Translations under genes and position numbers: made by a program
NCBI GenBank assembly: GCA_933822405.4
Contig: CAKOGP040000113.1
Coordinates: forward strand, 333,183-397,182
Length of the DNA stretch: 64,000 nucleotides
DNA from: Cylindrotheca closterium
Lineage: Eukaryota; Bacillariophyta; Bacillariophyceae; Bacillariales; Bacillariaceae
Reading direction: 5' to 3'
Notes under the pieces: model-generated
What the model saw: the letters and a program-made list of their open reading frames with translations, nothing else
Database searches by the model: none
Told to the model about the DNA's origin: nothing
Shown here: positions 22,695 to 32,106 of the stretch, in pieces
Position numbering within the stretch: position 1 is the first letter of the stretch
Layout of the letters: every line of letters starts with the position of its first letter

Positions 22695-24500
22695 ATGATA
22701 ATTGGCAAGCAGAAGCAGCGGACTTCCAATCGTCTCCATTTCACTGGACTATGCATCTTTAAAGCCGTCGTATTCCTTTGGGCGTTTCTTCTCTACGGGA
22801 GTCTTCATGTGTTTTCTCAACAGGAGGAAAGGAAAGAGACTGCAGATGTTTTATCGTTGGACGCAGTGGTTCGAGAAAACACAAATGCATGCGACATGGA
22901 ATTTCGACGACTAACAGCAGACCATCGGCACAACTTGACTCTTGAAGATTTTAGGAGATCTCGTGCCTGGGTGGGCAATGAGATGCGATTGTCGAAACTT
23001 TTCCAGAAGTTATCCGCCAAAACGAACCCAGTGTCTACTGTCGTTTATGGCGGATCCATTTCCATGGGTCATGGTCTGGCGGATGGATCTCTAAAGTACC
23101 TCAACGAGCTGGAAAAGTGGATGAACACCGAGTTCCCTCTGCAATCAGCCAAGCATAAAGTGTACTCTAGAGCTGGACATGGTGCTGATATGTGTTATGT
23201 GGCAAAACGATTGATGACTATGATCGAAGACATACCAGCTGGTCAACAAGTTGACTTATTCCTTTTAGAGTTTGGGGTGAACGACTACCAAGGTCAAGAT
23301 CACAAAATTCATATCGACCACAAGACCGATGTATTCTTTGACGGATTCCAACGACTGGCTATCTGTGCAGAAGCGGTGGTGCGAAGGCTCTTGGAAGCGT
23401 ATCCCAATGCAGCGATCGTGTTTCTGGAGTTCCAAACAGCAATATTGAATCGCAAAACAGCTCAGCTTTTGCATCTTGGAGTTGCACAACACTACCAGAT
23501 CCCTGTAATCTCTTATTCAGAGGCATTATTTCCTGGATTCTATCGATTGATAAACTTGTTGGAGCCCTTTGATTATTCCCGACCAGCGAATGATACTGTT
23601 GCACCGTTTCCACATGGATGCGCGCCTTGCCTAGCAGAACAAATTACTCGGTCCTTTCGAGACAAGGGCTGCAAATCCCTTTGTGTATTCATGAAACGAA
23701 GTGGCCGAAACTGCAACGATAACCCACCAAAAGGTCGAGAACAATGTTTCCTACCCTATTTTGCCCACGACGCAGTACACCCCTCAATGATGGGCCATCA
23801 AATTGCCAAAGACTTGATTGTCAATGCTATTGCGCAAGTTGGACATGACCATTGTCGCGGAGAACCCCCTACTGATCACGTGCTCCCACTGACCACATGG
23901 TTGGGATCTCCGAATCAACTAGATTCAATGACCAATTTTGTAATGGTGAAGGATACCATGGGAGTCTACAGCACTCAAGATCCTTTGGTCTCCACCAATC
24001 ATTCCAAGGGATTCAGACTATATGGCGACCAACTGGCCGAACGAAAAGGCTGGATATCTACCAATGAAGAGGGCGGTGACTACATTGAGTTCGACATTGA
24101 TCTGGTGGATGGCTGCTACGAAATTGTCATGAGCATTCTCAAGTCGTATGAGGGGATGGGTATTGTCACGATTGACTTGCTGGATAAAACAACGAAATCA
24201 CAGATCAACTCGGTGACAGAAGATGGGGTAGGTCTTACCGTTTTCATCTGTGCTTTTGTTTGTTTGACAATTGTTCTTCATCTCACGTACGCTTGCAACT
24301 TGAAATCATCGTTGCAGAATTGGAGCCCTAAAATATCAATACCAGCTGATATTCTTCTGACAAATGGCAAGGAGAAGAAGACATGTAGTGGAAAGTGCAA
24401 AGTCGTTGTGAAAACGCATTCAATCGTCTCGGGTCGAAACCGAAACAAAGTCAAGATCGTGTCATTGGCAGCACAAGCTTGTGCCACCAGATCGTCGTGA
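22695..24500 (+). CDS. Membrane-anchored SGNH/GDSL-like hydrolase
   Basis: The frame is open for 601 residues, but 24228-24317 looks like a 90-base in-frame intron (GTAGGT...TTGCAG), giving 571 after splicing. A signal anchor (FKAVVFLWAFLLYGSLHVFS) is followed by an SGNH-type hydrolase core: GGSIS with Ser at 121, GVNDY with Asn at 196, and DAVH with Asp 359 and His 362 as catalytic pair. Several Cys pairs (GCAPCLAEQ, KGCKSLC, RNCND) suggest a lumenal or secreted domain. After the core there is a beta-rich module (EFDIDLVDGCYEIVMSIL). The family includes esterases and polysaccharide acetyl-hydrolases or transferases; the substrate is not visible. Confidence 0.75.
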   Translation: MIIGKQKQRTSNRLHFTGLCIFKAVVFLWAFLLYGSLHVFSQQEERKETADVLSLDAVVRENTNACDMEFRRLTADHRHNLTLEDFRRSRAWVGNEMRLSKLFQKLSAKTNPVSTVVYGGSISMGHGLADGSLKYLNELEKWMNTEFPLQSAKHKVYSRAGHGADMCYVAKRLMTMIEDIPAGQQVDLFLLEFGVNDYQGQDHKIHIDHKTDVFFDGFQRLAICAEAVVRRLLEAYPNAAIVFLEFQTAILNRKTAQLLHLGVAQHYQIPVISYSEALFPGFYRLINLLEPFDYSRPANDTVAPFPHGCAPCLAEQITRSFRDKGCKSLCVFMKRSGRNCNDNPPKGREQCFLPYFAHDAVHPSMMGHQIAKDLIVNAIAQVGHDHCRGEPPTDHVLPLTTWLGSPNQLDSMTNFVMVKDTMGVYSTQDPLVSTNHSKGFRLYGDQLAERKGWISTNEEGGDYIEFDIDLVDGCYEIVMSILKSYEGMGIVTIDLLDKTTKSQINSVTEDGVGLTVFICAFVCLTIVLHLTYACNLKSSLQNWSPKISIPADILLTNGKEKKTCSGKCKVVVKTHSIVSGRNRNKVKIVSLAAQACATRSS

Positions 24501-24602
24501 ACAACGATAGCACTACTATTATGCCGTAGATAGAGAGAATGAGGGTAATAACATAGCAGTTGGTTCCAAAAGTTTATTGAAATTATTGTTAATATTATAC
24601 AT

Positions 24603-25841
24603 TTATTCTAGATCAGGGGCGGTGCCAGGAAAAATAGATTCCCGAAGCTTGATGTACTCCTCTTGAGCCGAGGCGCAGCACTTCTCGTTGAATTGCTGTC
24701 TCTTCTCTAGTCCTCCCTCTGAAGGAATTTCTTCTCCCACGTTGATTCCAACGGGTGTGAATCGGAAGTTTCGCTTTTCACCAACACCGGCCTCGACAAA
24801 ATCCGGAGGAGGGCATACCTCATAGGTGACCATGGCGAATGGGTAGTAGTGTGTTGGCTTCTTGCTCTTGGATCCCATCAGACGGAACATGTCCAACGTC
24901 TTGGAATCAAAAGGAGCCATGGGAGTCTTTCCACTTTCCAAGTCCCGTCGATCGCGACCACCAGATGGAGCTACCCACAAAATGCACCCTCCCTTTTTGA
25001 GTCGGTCCAACATTCCCCCCATGGCGGACAAGTTTTGACGATTCTTGACACCCTTGGTTTCTGGATCGGCATCAATGTGCTTCTTGGAATGAATGCAAAT
25101 GAGGTTGCGTCCCATAGAGAAAGGAATGGCCAAAGGATCAGTGGTAACCTTGTGTCCAGCAACGTAGTAGAACTTTTCGGCGTCCTTGGCCAGTCCAGCA
25201 CGTTCTAGCAAAATAGAGACTACTTGTGGGTCGGCCTCCGATTGATGGTTGGCAAAGAAGACAACATTTTCTCCCTTGTCTGCTCGTTCCAAAGCTTGTT
25301 TCAAGTTATCCATTCCCATAATCTTGGAATCTTCCTTGTCAATCAAACCCCGGAAGAATTCAGTTCCCCATTCGTAAAAGTCAATCGTATTGCCATCTTC
25401 TTTTACGGCATCTCCTCTCAGAGCTTCGTGGGTAACTCCGAAGGCAAATTTTTCAGGTCCCATTCCAAACTTGAATCCATATTGAACACCCTCCAAAATT
25501 CGGTTCAGCGCTTGCTCTGGACTGCTCTTCTCGTCTTTGTTCTTGGCATTGGAAACCTGATGAGCCGTCAAATATTCCTTGCAAAAGTGCACAAGTCCTG
25601 GGAGCATTTCAGGTTTGGTATCCTTCAAGACTGCCGAGACTGTAGCTTCAGCCTTTTGAAAGGCGGCGCTGTATTCAGGAGACAATTCAGCTTCAGCTTC
25701 TTTTTGGGAGGTGGCTTCGGCTTGCGTCTCGGTAGAAAATCTCATGGTTTGCATCACATTGTTGTTGGTTGCAGGAGGGGCGAAAGCGCTAGTTGTAGCT
25801 GCTGTGCAGGCCAGAAGAAAGAACGACCGCTTGAATAACAT
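24603..25841 (-). CDS. Plastid glycerol-3-phosphate acyltransferase
   Basis: Single exon, 412 residues from the ATG at 25841. It acylates sn-glycerol-3-phosphate at position 1, the first step of plastid glycerolipid synthesis. The signal peptide ends TTSAFAPPA. An N-terminal helical region is followed by the acyltransferase box NHQSEAD (His 199, Asp 204, the HX4D motif), then GHKVTTDPLAIPFSMGRNLICIHSKKH and WVAPSGGRDR, as in the soluble plant ATS1 type. An upstream in-frame ATG at 25889 would bury the signal peptide and is rejected. There are no membrane helices after the presequence, in line with the soluble family. Confidence 0.93.
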   Translation of the reverse strand: MLFKRSFFLLACTAATTSAFAPPATNNNVMQTMRFSTETQAEATSQKEAEAELSPEYSAAFQKAEATVSAVLKDTKPEMLPGLVHFCKEYLTAHQVSNAKNKDEKSSPEQALNRILEGVQYGFKFGMGPEKFAFGVTHEALRGDAVKEDGNTIDFYEWGTEFFRGLIDKEDSKIMGMDNLKQALERADKGENVVFFANHQSEADPQVVSILLERAGLAKDAEKFYYVAGHKVTTDPLAIPFSMGRNLICIHSKKHIDADPETKGVKNRQNLSAMGGMLDRLKKGGCILWVAPSGGRDRRDLESGKTPMAPFDSKTLDMFRLMGSKSKKPTHYYPFAMVTYEVCPPPDFVEAGVGEKRNFRFTPVGINVGEEIPSEGGLEKRQQFNEKCCASAQEEYIKLRESIFPGTAPDLE

Positions 25842-26179
25842 GGTTGTATTGTATACACTCGAAAATTTAGTGGGTGCTAGTAAGTGCAATTGAACGGTTC
25901 TGTTCTGGACAATCTGCTAGTGGATCGTTTTTCGGGGGGTGTGGGCCAATTGATCGACATCATCACCCGAAAATCCCCTTGGACGAGCCGCCCACTCGCA
26001 ATACGTGGCCCCACTCGTGACGTGCCCAATAAATTTACGGTTGTACGTCACGATATTTTTGACTATTGACACTTTCAAATGAATACTCGTACGAGTATAT
26101 TCATCATGCATTGTGTCAATGTCGTAAGACAAGGTCTGACCGCCAGGCAGGCAGCGATTCATTCATTCTTTCAATTTTT
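25842..26179. other. Promoter of the acyltransferase and 3' region
   Basis: 338 bases between two minus-strand genes. A short near-repeat of ATTCATTC is seen at the right end, but nothing larger. Confidence 0.45.
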
Positions 26180-27058
26180 TCATTCCATCGTGTCAAACAT
26201 CTTCACCCAATCCTCTTGCGAAGGAGGTGTTTTAGAGGACTGGGTGCCAATGGAAAATTCAATCTCTCCATCTTTCAATGCTGCAGCAACAGCTCCACCA
26301 GCCACTACAATTCGATTGGAGTCATACTGGCATGGTTCAAAGGAAGATTTAGATCCCATTTGGGTAAACATGTTTGGCATTTCCACAGTGTCACCAAGAG
26401 TACAATCAGCCCCCAAACTGTACTTGTCGTGTGCCATCGTGACGGATGCCTCGATTACATCCACCAATGTATTGTAGTAGACTTTGTTCAAACCAAAATC
26501 GTCACCGACATCGCCGCATCCACCTCCCTTGAGCATACCAGCTCGGACAATGGATAGATCCAACCCCTTGGACTGACAGACTTTGCGAATGTAGTCTTCT
26601 GATTCCTTGATGCTATTGCCACCGCCAAAGAACCCACCCTTTGCTTTCGATCCACCCATTTGTGACACTAGAACCACCTTGGAAAGACCCTCTCCGGCTG
26701 TGTTGAGTAGCGTGTTGACTGCTTTTTCTTCAATGGGATTGTCATGTCCAGTCAACAAGATGACGTTGGCCTTCTTCAATGCAGTTTCCATCAGAGTCGG
26801 GTCCGAGGTGGGTTTCGCTTTGTTTTCTTCGTCAATTCCCTTTTCTTCGTACTCGGGTCCATACATGAATCGTCGACACATGGATTCCGCACCGGATTCG
26901 CAAATGACAGCAACGTCATTCATTTCTCGAGCTGCTAGCTTGGCGGTCAGTAGCAACAGGACTCGACTTTGTGGGCCGTAACAAACTGCATTTAAACCAG
27001 CTGTGATCCCGAGAAGGGTGAAGGAAAAGAAGAAGAAGAAGAAGATGGTCAATTTCAT
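26180..27058 (-). CDS. NAD(P)-binding Rossmann-fold protein, secretory or plastid
   Basis: Single exon, 292 residues. The N-terminus is a strong signal peptide with seven consecutive Phe (from a TTC repeat), ending ITAGLNA. The rest resembles atypical short-chain dehydrogenases/NmrA-like proteins: VILLTGHDNP, a strand-helix with SKVVLVSQMGG, and the downstream LDLSIVRAGML, which matches the VRAGxL element of these families. The classic N-terminal glycine loop is degenerate (CYGPQSRVLLL), so cofactor binding may be altered or lost. Plastid location is possible, but no AFAP motif is present. Substrate unknown. Confidence 0.75.
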   Translation of the reverse strand: MKLTIFFFFFFSFTLLGITAGLNAVCYGPQSRVLLLLTAKLAAREMNDVAVICESGAESMCRRFMYGPEYEEKGIDEENKAKPTSDPTLMETALKKANVILLTGHDNPIEEKAVNTLLNTAGEGLSKVVLVSQMGGSKAKGGFFGGGNSIKESEDYIRKVCQSKGLDLSIVRAGMLKGGGCGDVGDDFGLNKVYYNTLVDVIEASVTMAHDKYSLGADCTLGDTVEMPNMFTQMGSKSSFEPCQYDSNRIVVAGGAVAAALKDGEIEFSIGTQSSKTPPSQEDWVKMFDTME

Positions 27059-27086
27059 GGTCCGTCAATTGGAAATTTGCAAGGTG

Positions 27087-27088
<2 letters not shown>

Positions 27089-27125
<37 letters not shown>
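27089..27125. repeat. (CAAT)n tetranucleotide microsatellite
   Basis: About nine consecutive ATCA/CAAT units lie in the divergent promoter between the Rossmann-fold protein (minus) and the BTB protein (plus). The rest of this 300-base spacer holds nothing else that I can see. Confidence 0.9.
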
Positions 27126-27358
27126 AAATCGATCATGTCCAAATCACAAAAATATCTTGATTTCAAAATTCAACTTGTTCGCGCGGTGACTGCGCACAAA
27201 CCGGAAGCAAATTTGTGCAACGGAAACAGAAATTTTCTGCAATATGAAATTTGACCCACCTTGATGATGCGAAGGGAGCCGTCAGTAGTCACATGGTAGG
27301 CACCTTTCCAAATCAAACATTTCAACCTATTTTCTAAAGGCAGATTCTATTAAAAGTC

Positions 27359-28873
27359 ATGACGGATATAAGCCCATTTGGTTCCATAGCATCGGCTTCC
27401 AACAAATCGTCGACATCGTCGTCGTCAGTAGAAGAAGAAGAAGAATCGGGATCAGACGAAGAGTCGACCTCATCGAAACCGGTATCATCAGAAGAAGAGT
27501 CGACGACCTCGTCGAAACCGACCTCATCGAAATCGACAACGTCCAACAATCCGAGTCAACAATCTCCTTCCGAAGAGGACTCCGAGGAAGAGGGTTCGGT
27601 CGTACTAGATGATTATTATTCCCATATTCGCCACCGGGAGGATGAGGTAGAAACATCGATCCCGAAAGGGAATCGAATGCCTCCTCCAACAAAACCAGCT
27701 GTTGCACCAAAACCAAAGCAGTCGTCGAACAAAGAGCAAGTCACACATTCATCCCAGCAATCATCCCACAAGGGGACTCTTATTGACATTGGGACAGAGA
27801 TTGAAACGACTCCTGGTGTTCCCACAGAAGAAACAAAGAAAAAGGAGAAGGTAAAGGCTAAGAAAAAGAATATTGCTCGGAGGAAACAAAAGCAGGATAT
27901 CGTCTATCCATCCGAGTTGTCACGGAATGTAGCAGGTGGAACCAAACGAATCAGTTGGAATTCCGATCCCAATGCTAGTTTCAGTGATTGGAGAGTAGAA
28001 GTCTTGGTTCGAGAAACCCAGGAACGGCAATTGTTCTATTTGCATCGCAACATTGTCGGATTTGGCCCACGAAAGTCGGAGTTTTTGAAGGAGGCTTTTG
28101 CTCAACAACAGGACAGAAAAGAGAATATGACGAAACTGATACTTCCAGAATATCAAGCGAAGGTCTTTCCCATGGTGTTGGACTATATCTATTATACAAG
28201 GGAAGCGAGACAGAATCTAACCGCATCTCGTGCTTGTGCCATGTACAACATTGCCGAGCGCCTTGAAATCATTTCTTTGGAAAAGGCAATTATGGAGTTT
28301 TATCGCAAGAGTACATCCCTGGAGAATGTGGCCGAGTTTTTCAAGTGCGCCAAAGAAGCAGATGCCTTGCAATTGATTGCCGTTTCCAAAGCCAAGATTG
28401 GAACCATGATCATTCAAAAACCAGAGCTTGGCAAATTGGTTCCGCCAAGCTTCTTGATTGAAATCATTGAAATCTACAGAGAGGAGTTCGGGGATATCCG
28501 AAAGAAGAATCCAAGAGGTAGGCTGCAAACTGCAGATTTGGTTCAATCCAAGAGGTTGAGCATTGCAGCCTATCTGTGTGTCGGTCAAAGCAAGAACACA
28601 ATAAACGAAGAACTGTTGGATAAGCTGACCAACGAGACAGCCCTGCCAGTCATTGACGTGGCTGTCGCTCTCCCCTTTCTAAATCTGAGTGCCAAATTTG
28701 AAAAAGGAAGCTCCGAATATACCAATTTGCAGAGGCGGTGTGTCAAGAGCATCACCCAGAATTGGCCAAAGTTTCAAAAGCAGTTTTCGTCGTCCGAAAA
28801 GGTGTCGAATGCGCTGAAGAAACTTCCATCTCATGTCTTGGCTGACATTTTAGTGATGACAATGCATCGATGA
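27359..28873 (+). CDS. BTB/POZ domain protein
   Basis: Single exon, 504 residues. The first ~200 residues are Ser/Glu/Lys-rich and disordered, with SxEEESTTSSKP-like repeats and a basic run KEKVKAKKKNIARRKQ. A BTB domain follows (about 205-330): FSDWRVEVLV, FYLHRNIVGFGPRKSEFLKEAF, LILPEYQAKVFPMVLDYIYY. It is followed by helices in the position of a BACK domain (TSLENVAEFFKCAKEADALQL). BTB-BACK proteins often serve as adaptors for cullin-3 ubiquitin ligases; that role is inference. No Kelch or DNA-binding domain is present. Confidence 0.85.
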   Translation: MTDISPFGSIASASNKSSTSSSSVEEEEESGSDEESTSSKPVSSEEESTTSSKPTSSKSTTSNNPSQQSPSEEDSEEEGSVVLDDYYSHIRHREDEVETSIPKGNRMPPPTKPAVAPKPKQSSNKEQVTHSSQQSSHKGTLIDIGTEIETTPGVPTEETKKKEKVKAKKKNIARRKQKQDIVYPSELSRNVAGGTKRISWNSDPNASFSDWRVEVLVRETQERQLFYLHRNIVGFGPRKSEFLKEAFAQQQDRKENMTKLILPEYQAKVFPMVLDYIYYTREARQNLTASRACAMYNIAERLEIISLEKAIMEFYRKSTSLENVAEFFKCAKEADALQLIAVSKAKIGTMIIQKPELGKLVPPSFLIEIIEIYREEFGDIRKKNPRGRLQTADLVQSKRLSIAAYLCVGQSKNTINEELLDKLTNETALPVIDVAVALPFLNLSAKFEKGSSEYTNLQRRCVKSITQNWPKFQKQFSSSEKVSNALKKLPSHVLADILVMTMHR

Positions 28874-29155
28874 TGTCGTGAAGAAATCAGTGGTACGTCG
28901 ACCGACCTACAGTAGGCGTAGGGTCTGCGCGGAAGCACTTCGTAGAAAATGTGTGCCCATTCCAATCCAACCAGTCAGAAATGGATAGGGAGCCTATTGC
29001 AGTACTTCTGTGACCCTTTCACTTTATGATCCATTCATTATGTAAGCTGACGTGGAACCATCTGGATCATTCTGTCTGCATCAGAAATTGAAACAAACGC
29101 CCACAAAACCAAAACCAGGAGTCAATTGTCTTCAAAGTCAATCAGTAAATACAAC

Positions 29156-29776
29156 ATGACAGGTAGCACTCATTCCCTTTTACTTTTAACCATAGCATTG
29201 ATGAGTGTTGTTGTGAGCAATAGCTTCAGCATTTCGCCTACAAGAAGCAGAACGGAAATTCAGACCTCGAACATCCGATCCAACCCTCAATTCGACAGCC
29301 TGACGAGTAGAAGAGCTGCAAGTGTCTCCATCGAATCATATCCACGACGATCCATGTCATCGCGAATAAAAGACAAAGTTGCTGAGAAATGGCATAGTAG
29401 CCGAAGAGTTGAAATAGTTAAGGATTTGGGAGAATTCCAACGGATTGTGAACGACGAACAACAAGACCTCGTCGCCGTAATGTTCTATTCGCCAGTGTGC
29501 AAGGCTTGCAATGCGGCGAAACCCTTATACAATAAGCTTGCGAAAAAATATAAAGATGTCAAATTCATCTCGGTTCCAATGACTCCAGAGAATTCAAAGC
29601 ACCTGCGAAATATGAATATTCATCAGTTCCCTTTTGGTCACATCTACAAGCCCTCAGAGGGTTTGTTAGAAAGCGCTGGATTGCTGAGGAAGATGATACC
29701 TAATTTCGAGAAGTCTCTGCAGAGATTCATATCCGGAAATCCAGAGGAAGCAAGATTGGCAGATACAGAGGTATAA
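29156..29776 (+). CDS. Thioredoxin-like protein with signal peptide
   Basis: Single exon, 206 residues from the ATG at 29156; an in-frame ATG at 29126 would add ten polar residues. The N-terminus is a signal peptide (LLLLTIALMSVVVSNSFSIS). NSFS at its end could act as a plastid motif. The thioredoxin fold follows: VAVMFYSPVCKACNAAKPLY has the CxxC pair at residues 115 and 118 (CKAC instead of CGPC), and NIHQFPFGHIY supplies the cis-Pro region. The unusual CKAC centre suggests a specialised redox or chaperone role. It ends before a long gene-poor region. Confidence 0.8.
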   Translation: MTGSTHSLLLLTIALMSVVVSNSFSISPTRSRTEIQTSNIRSNPQFDSLTSRRAASVSIESYPRRSMSSRIKDKVAEKWHSSRRVEIVKDLGEFQRIVNDEQQDLVAVMFYSPVCKACNAAKPLYNKLAKKYKDVKFISVPMTPENSKHLRNMNIHQFPFGHIYKPSEGLLESAGLLRKMIPNFEKSLQRFISGNPEEARLADTEV

Positions 29777-30196
29777 GCACTGGACGTTCTAGGAATAATA
29801 GCTTGAAATACGAGCAGGCAGTGAGCACCTGAATGAACGAATCAATCCAAATTGTGCCCAAGTTCAGTCAAACATGTGTGTCTGGGATGACACATTCACA
29901 TGGTGGTCGACTTTCAAAGACCAAACATACACTGATATCCAAATCATAGCAAACACTCTTCCCAACCTGCTCCCGCCCAACTCTGAAGGAGAAGATTCAA
30001 TAATGAAATGGAAGACGGTCAATTCAAACATTAGAGACAATCTAGTAACTTTTAGCTGTTCAGCTTTTCATTCTCCTTCGTATGAACTGTAGGTAGTCTT
30101 CAATTCTCCATTCTCCATGACACCACACGAAAAATGACTCTAACGTAGACGGAAGAAAGCGGTTGAACCAATGGACTCAATAGTGACTCCATGAAC

Positions 30197-30214
30197 GACG
30201 GTAGGGCGACCGTC
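30197..30214. repeat. Short hairpin
   Basis: GACGGT at 30197-30202 pairs with ACCGTC at 30209-30214 across a six-base loop. It lies about 115 bases before the triple hairpin and may belong to the same structured locus. Confidence 0.4.
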
Positions 30215-30330
30215 ATCTCAGTATTGCACCAGCAACCTAAGTCCGATCTACACATATCGAACTTGTGTGCAAGTATACTGACAGAAAGATAGAGTTATTT
30301 CTTTCTTTCCCATCCCACCACACCCTGTTG

Positions 30331-30361
30331 GGCCTTGACACGATTGTTTCGTGTCAAGGCC
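30331..30361. repeat. Hairpin 1: 13-bp perfect inverted repeat
   Basis: GGCCTTGACACGA at 30331-30343 is the exact reverse complement of 30349-30361, with a five-base loop TTGTT. It is the first of three stem-loops in 124 bases. Confidence 0.9.
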
Positions 30362-30375
30362 TGGCAGACAAGCAA

Positions 30376-30410
30376 GTCTCAGATTTCACGTCTTACGGGA
30401 AATCTGAGAC
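30376..30410. repeat. Hairpin 2: 12-bp perfect inverted repeat
   Basis: GTCTCAGATTTC at 30376-30387 pairs perfectly with 30399-30410. The 11-base loop can itself pair CGT with ACG. Its end abuts hairpin 3 without a gap. Confidence 0.9.
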
Positions 30411-30454
30411 TGGTCCTTTGAGTCGCACGCTTCGCGCGCAACTCAAAAGGACCA
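30411..30454. repeat. Hairpin 3: long inverted repeat with one bulge
   Basis: TGGTCCTTTGAGT at 30411-30423 pairs with 30441-30454 with one unpaired A. The pairing continues inward through GC and CGC/GCG with two mismatches to a three-base tip. A 9-base arm CCCACCACA at 30314-30322 is the reverse complement of 30513-30521 and could enclose all three hairpins. Confidence 0.85.
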
Positions 30455-30627
30455 GCTTCACACCACAACCCACCAGAGTCACTCCAAGAAAACACCAAGC
30501 TGGGGATATTATTGTGGTGGGCCACTATTTACTTAGGGGCAAAAGATATTCATGCGCGCATTATAAATAAAATTAGCCATACATTTTCTCGTAGTATCGA
30601 CCATCGGGTTAAATATGGAGACGTCGC

Positions 30628-31176
30628 ATGAAATCCAGCAAATTCGCCATGCCCCATCGTGCCTCTTCCCTCAAAAGCAGCACTTGCTCCCTCATTGTGA
30701 AGTTCAATCAGTCAACACAACATTCCATCGCATCACAAAAACATTGCTCACTCTTGTTAGATAAGGGTACCGGCAAAATTGCTTCACAAATTGAGGCGAA
30801 GCTTCGACAGTTTCAGCCTAATCAAGGCGGCACAACAAGGAACAACAAGACCACCTCTCTAAGATGCAACAAACGTGTCACAAATCCGTATTGTCGTCCC
30901 GCGCAACGAAGTGTTGAAATGAAGCCGACGGCTATCTCAACTGACAATTTGCTTGGCTCCAAACCCGAGCTCTCCACATTCAAACATGGGCTTTCCGCGT
31001 TCAAGAGCAACCGCCCTGAGTACTGCAATGTTGGAGTGGCGATGAGTTTGCAAATGCGCCACTACACAGGGGATGGGCGCGGTATAATGCTACTACACGA
31101 AAACTACATGAGGAAACGGTCGGCCTACCAACTTGAAAAACCTCGAGGATGGGACTTCCGCTCTATTGACTGCTAA
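30628..31176 (+). CDS. Doubtful open reading frame, 182 codons
   Basis: The frame is basic and Ser/Lys/Gln-rich, with no signal peptide, domain or splice partner that I can see. It is the longest frame in the gene-poor region and sits just after the hairpin cluster. It may be chance. Transcript data would be needed to treat it as a gene. Confidence 0.15.
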   Translation: MKSSKFAMPHRASSLKSSTCSLIVKFNQSTQHSIASQKHCSLLLDKGTGKIASQIEAKLRQFQPNQGGTTRNNKTTSLRCNKRVTNPYCRPAQRSVEMKPTAISTDNLLGSKPELSTFKHGLSAFKSNRPEYCNVGVAMSLQMRHYTGDGRGIMLLHENYMRKRSAYQLEKPRGWDFRSIDC

Positions 31177-32106
31177 GGCCAGTGAAGATGCAGGCACACC
31201 TACCAAGTCGTGGTTTTCAATCCTTTGAATACTGCTATGTATTCCCTCCTTATCAGTGCAATGATATCCAAAACTACGTCAAGGGCAGACAAGCTGGCGA
31301 GATGGTATGTGGGAGACCAACACAAAATGACAATGTCCCACTAAGTCAATCATGTTGAAGGGCTGGGCTCCAGTTGATTGACTTTGTTCTTTCCAGTTAT
31401 TCTTTGAAAAGTAAAACATAGTAATATTCCTCGTAGTATTTGGTTCTCAATTTTGCCTCAATATCTTTTGCGAAAAAATCACACCATGAAACATGCAGAG
31501 AATATTTTGGTCACCATGTAAAAAAAAATGTCTGTCGTGCGTTTCAGGAAATACACCATAAAATCGCGAAATTCAACACTGAACTCCCAACTGTAAATAT
31601 GGTTCAGAAAAGACCAGGAAATAAAAATAGTGCAGAAATCAATCATCGGATTCAATCTTACCGCACTCTTGATTCAAAAGGTGACTTACAGCGTACAGAC
31701 AGTGAGGACTCCAAGAAAGACGGTCCTGCTGGCGCAAAATCAAGGCAAAAGCCCCCTCTGCCCCTATGAATTACATGTCTTGCCCCCATCAAGCGCATTT
31801 CTTTTACTTAAGGATAGTGGACCATGTACGACATGAAATATATTCAACGGATCAAAAAGCGTCAGATGGAATTCAGAATTTCCTTTCTCCTTTTTTCTCC
31901 TTCCCTTTCTTTTTTCCTTTTCCCCTCGTCTTTTGTCCCCCAATAGGAGCCTAATACCCCCCCAAAATCCCAAGCAGAAGAACCCGAAAAGAAGGCGCCA
32001 GTTGGCTATCTTCGATAGGTCATTTGCAACGTGTTGGAATTGATTCGATTCTTCTTCTACTGTACAAAACAAAAAAAGACTCTCTTTCCCTGTAAAAACA
32101 GCAACC

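Larger units (their letters stand above)
29777..32106. other. 2.3-kb gene-poor region
   Basis: This is the longest stretch without a convincing gene. It contains the hairpin cluster at 30197-30454 and one 182-codon open frame (30628-31176), reported separately. Otherwise frames are short and of random composition. Just before the CRAL-TRIO gene there is a C/T-rich run (31881-31930, TTTCTCC-like). Confidence 0.5.

Noticed and set aside
24227..24318. Transmembrane helix in the SGNH-like protein C-terminus
   Set aside because: The segment has intron borders and breaks an otherwise soluble domain. Treated as an in-frame intron and reported as a finding instead.
25842..25889. Upstream ATG for the acyltransferase (25889)
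   Set aside because: It would place 16 residues before a complete signal peptide ending SAFAP.
30265..30570. 101-codon frame across the hairpin cluster
   Set aside because: It only reflects open sequence through the inverted repeats, with no protein features.
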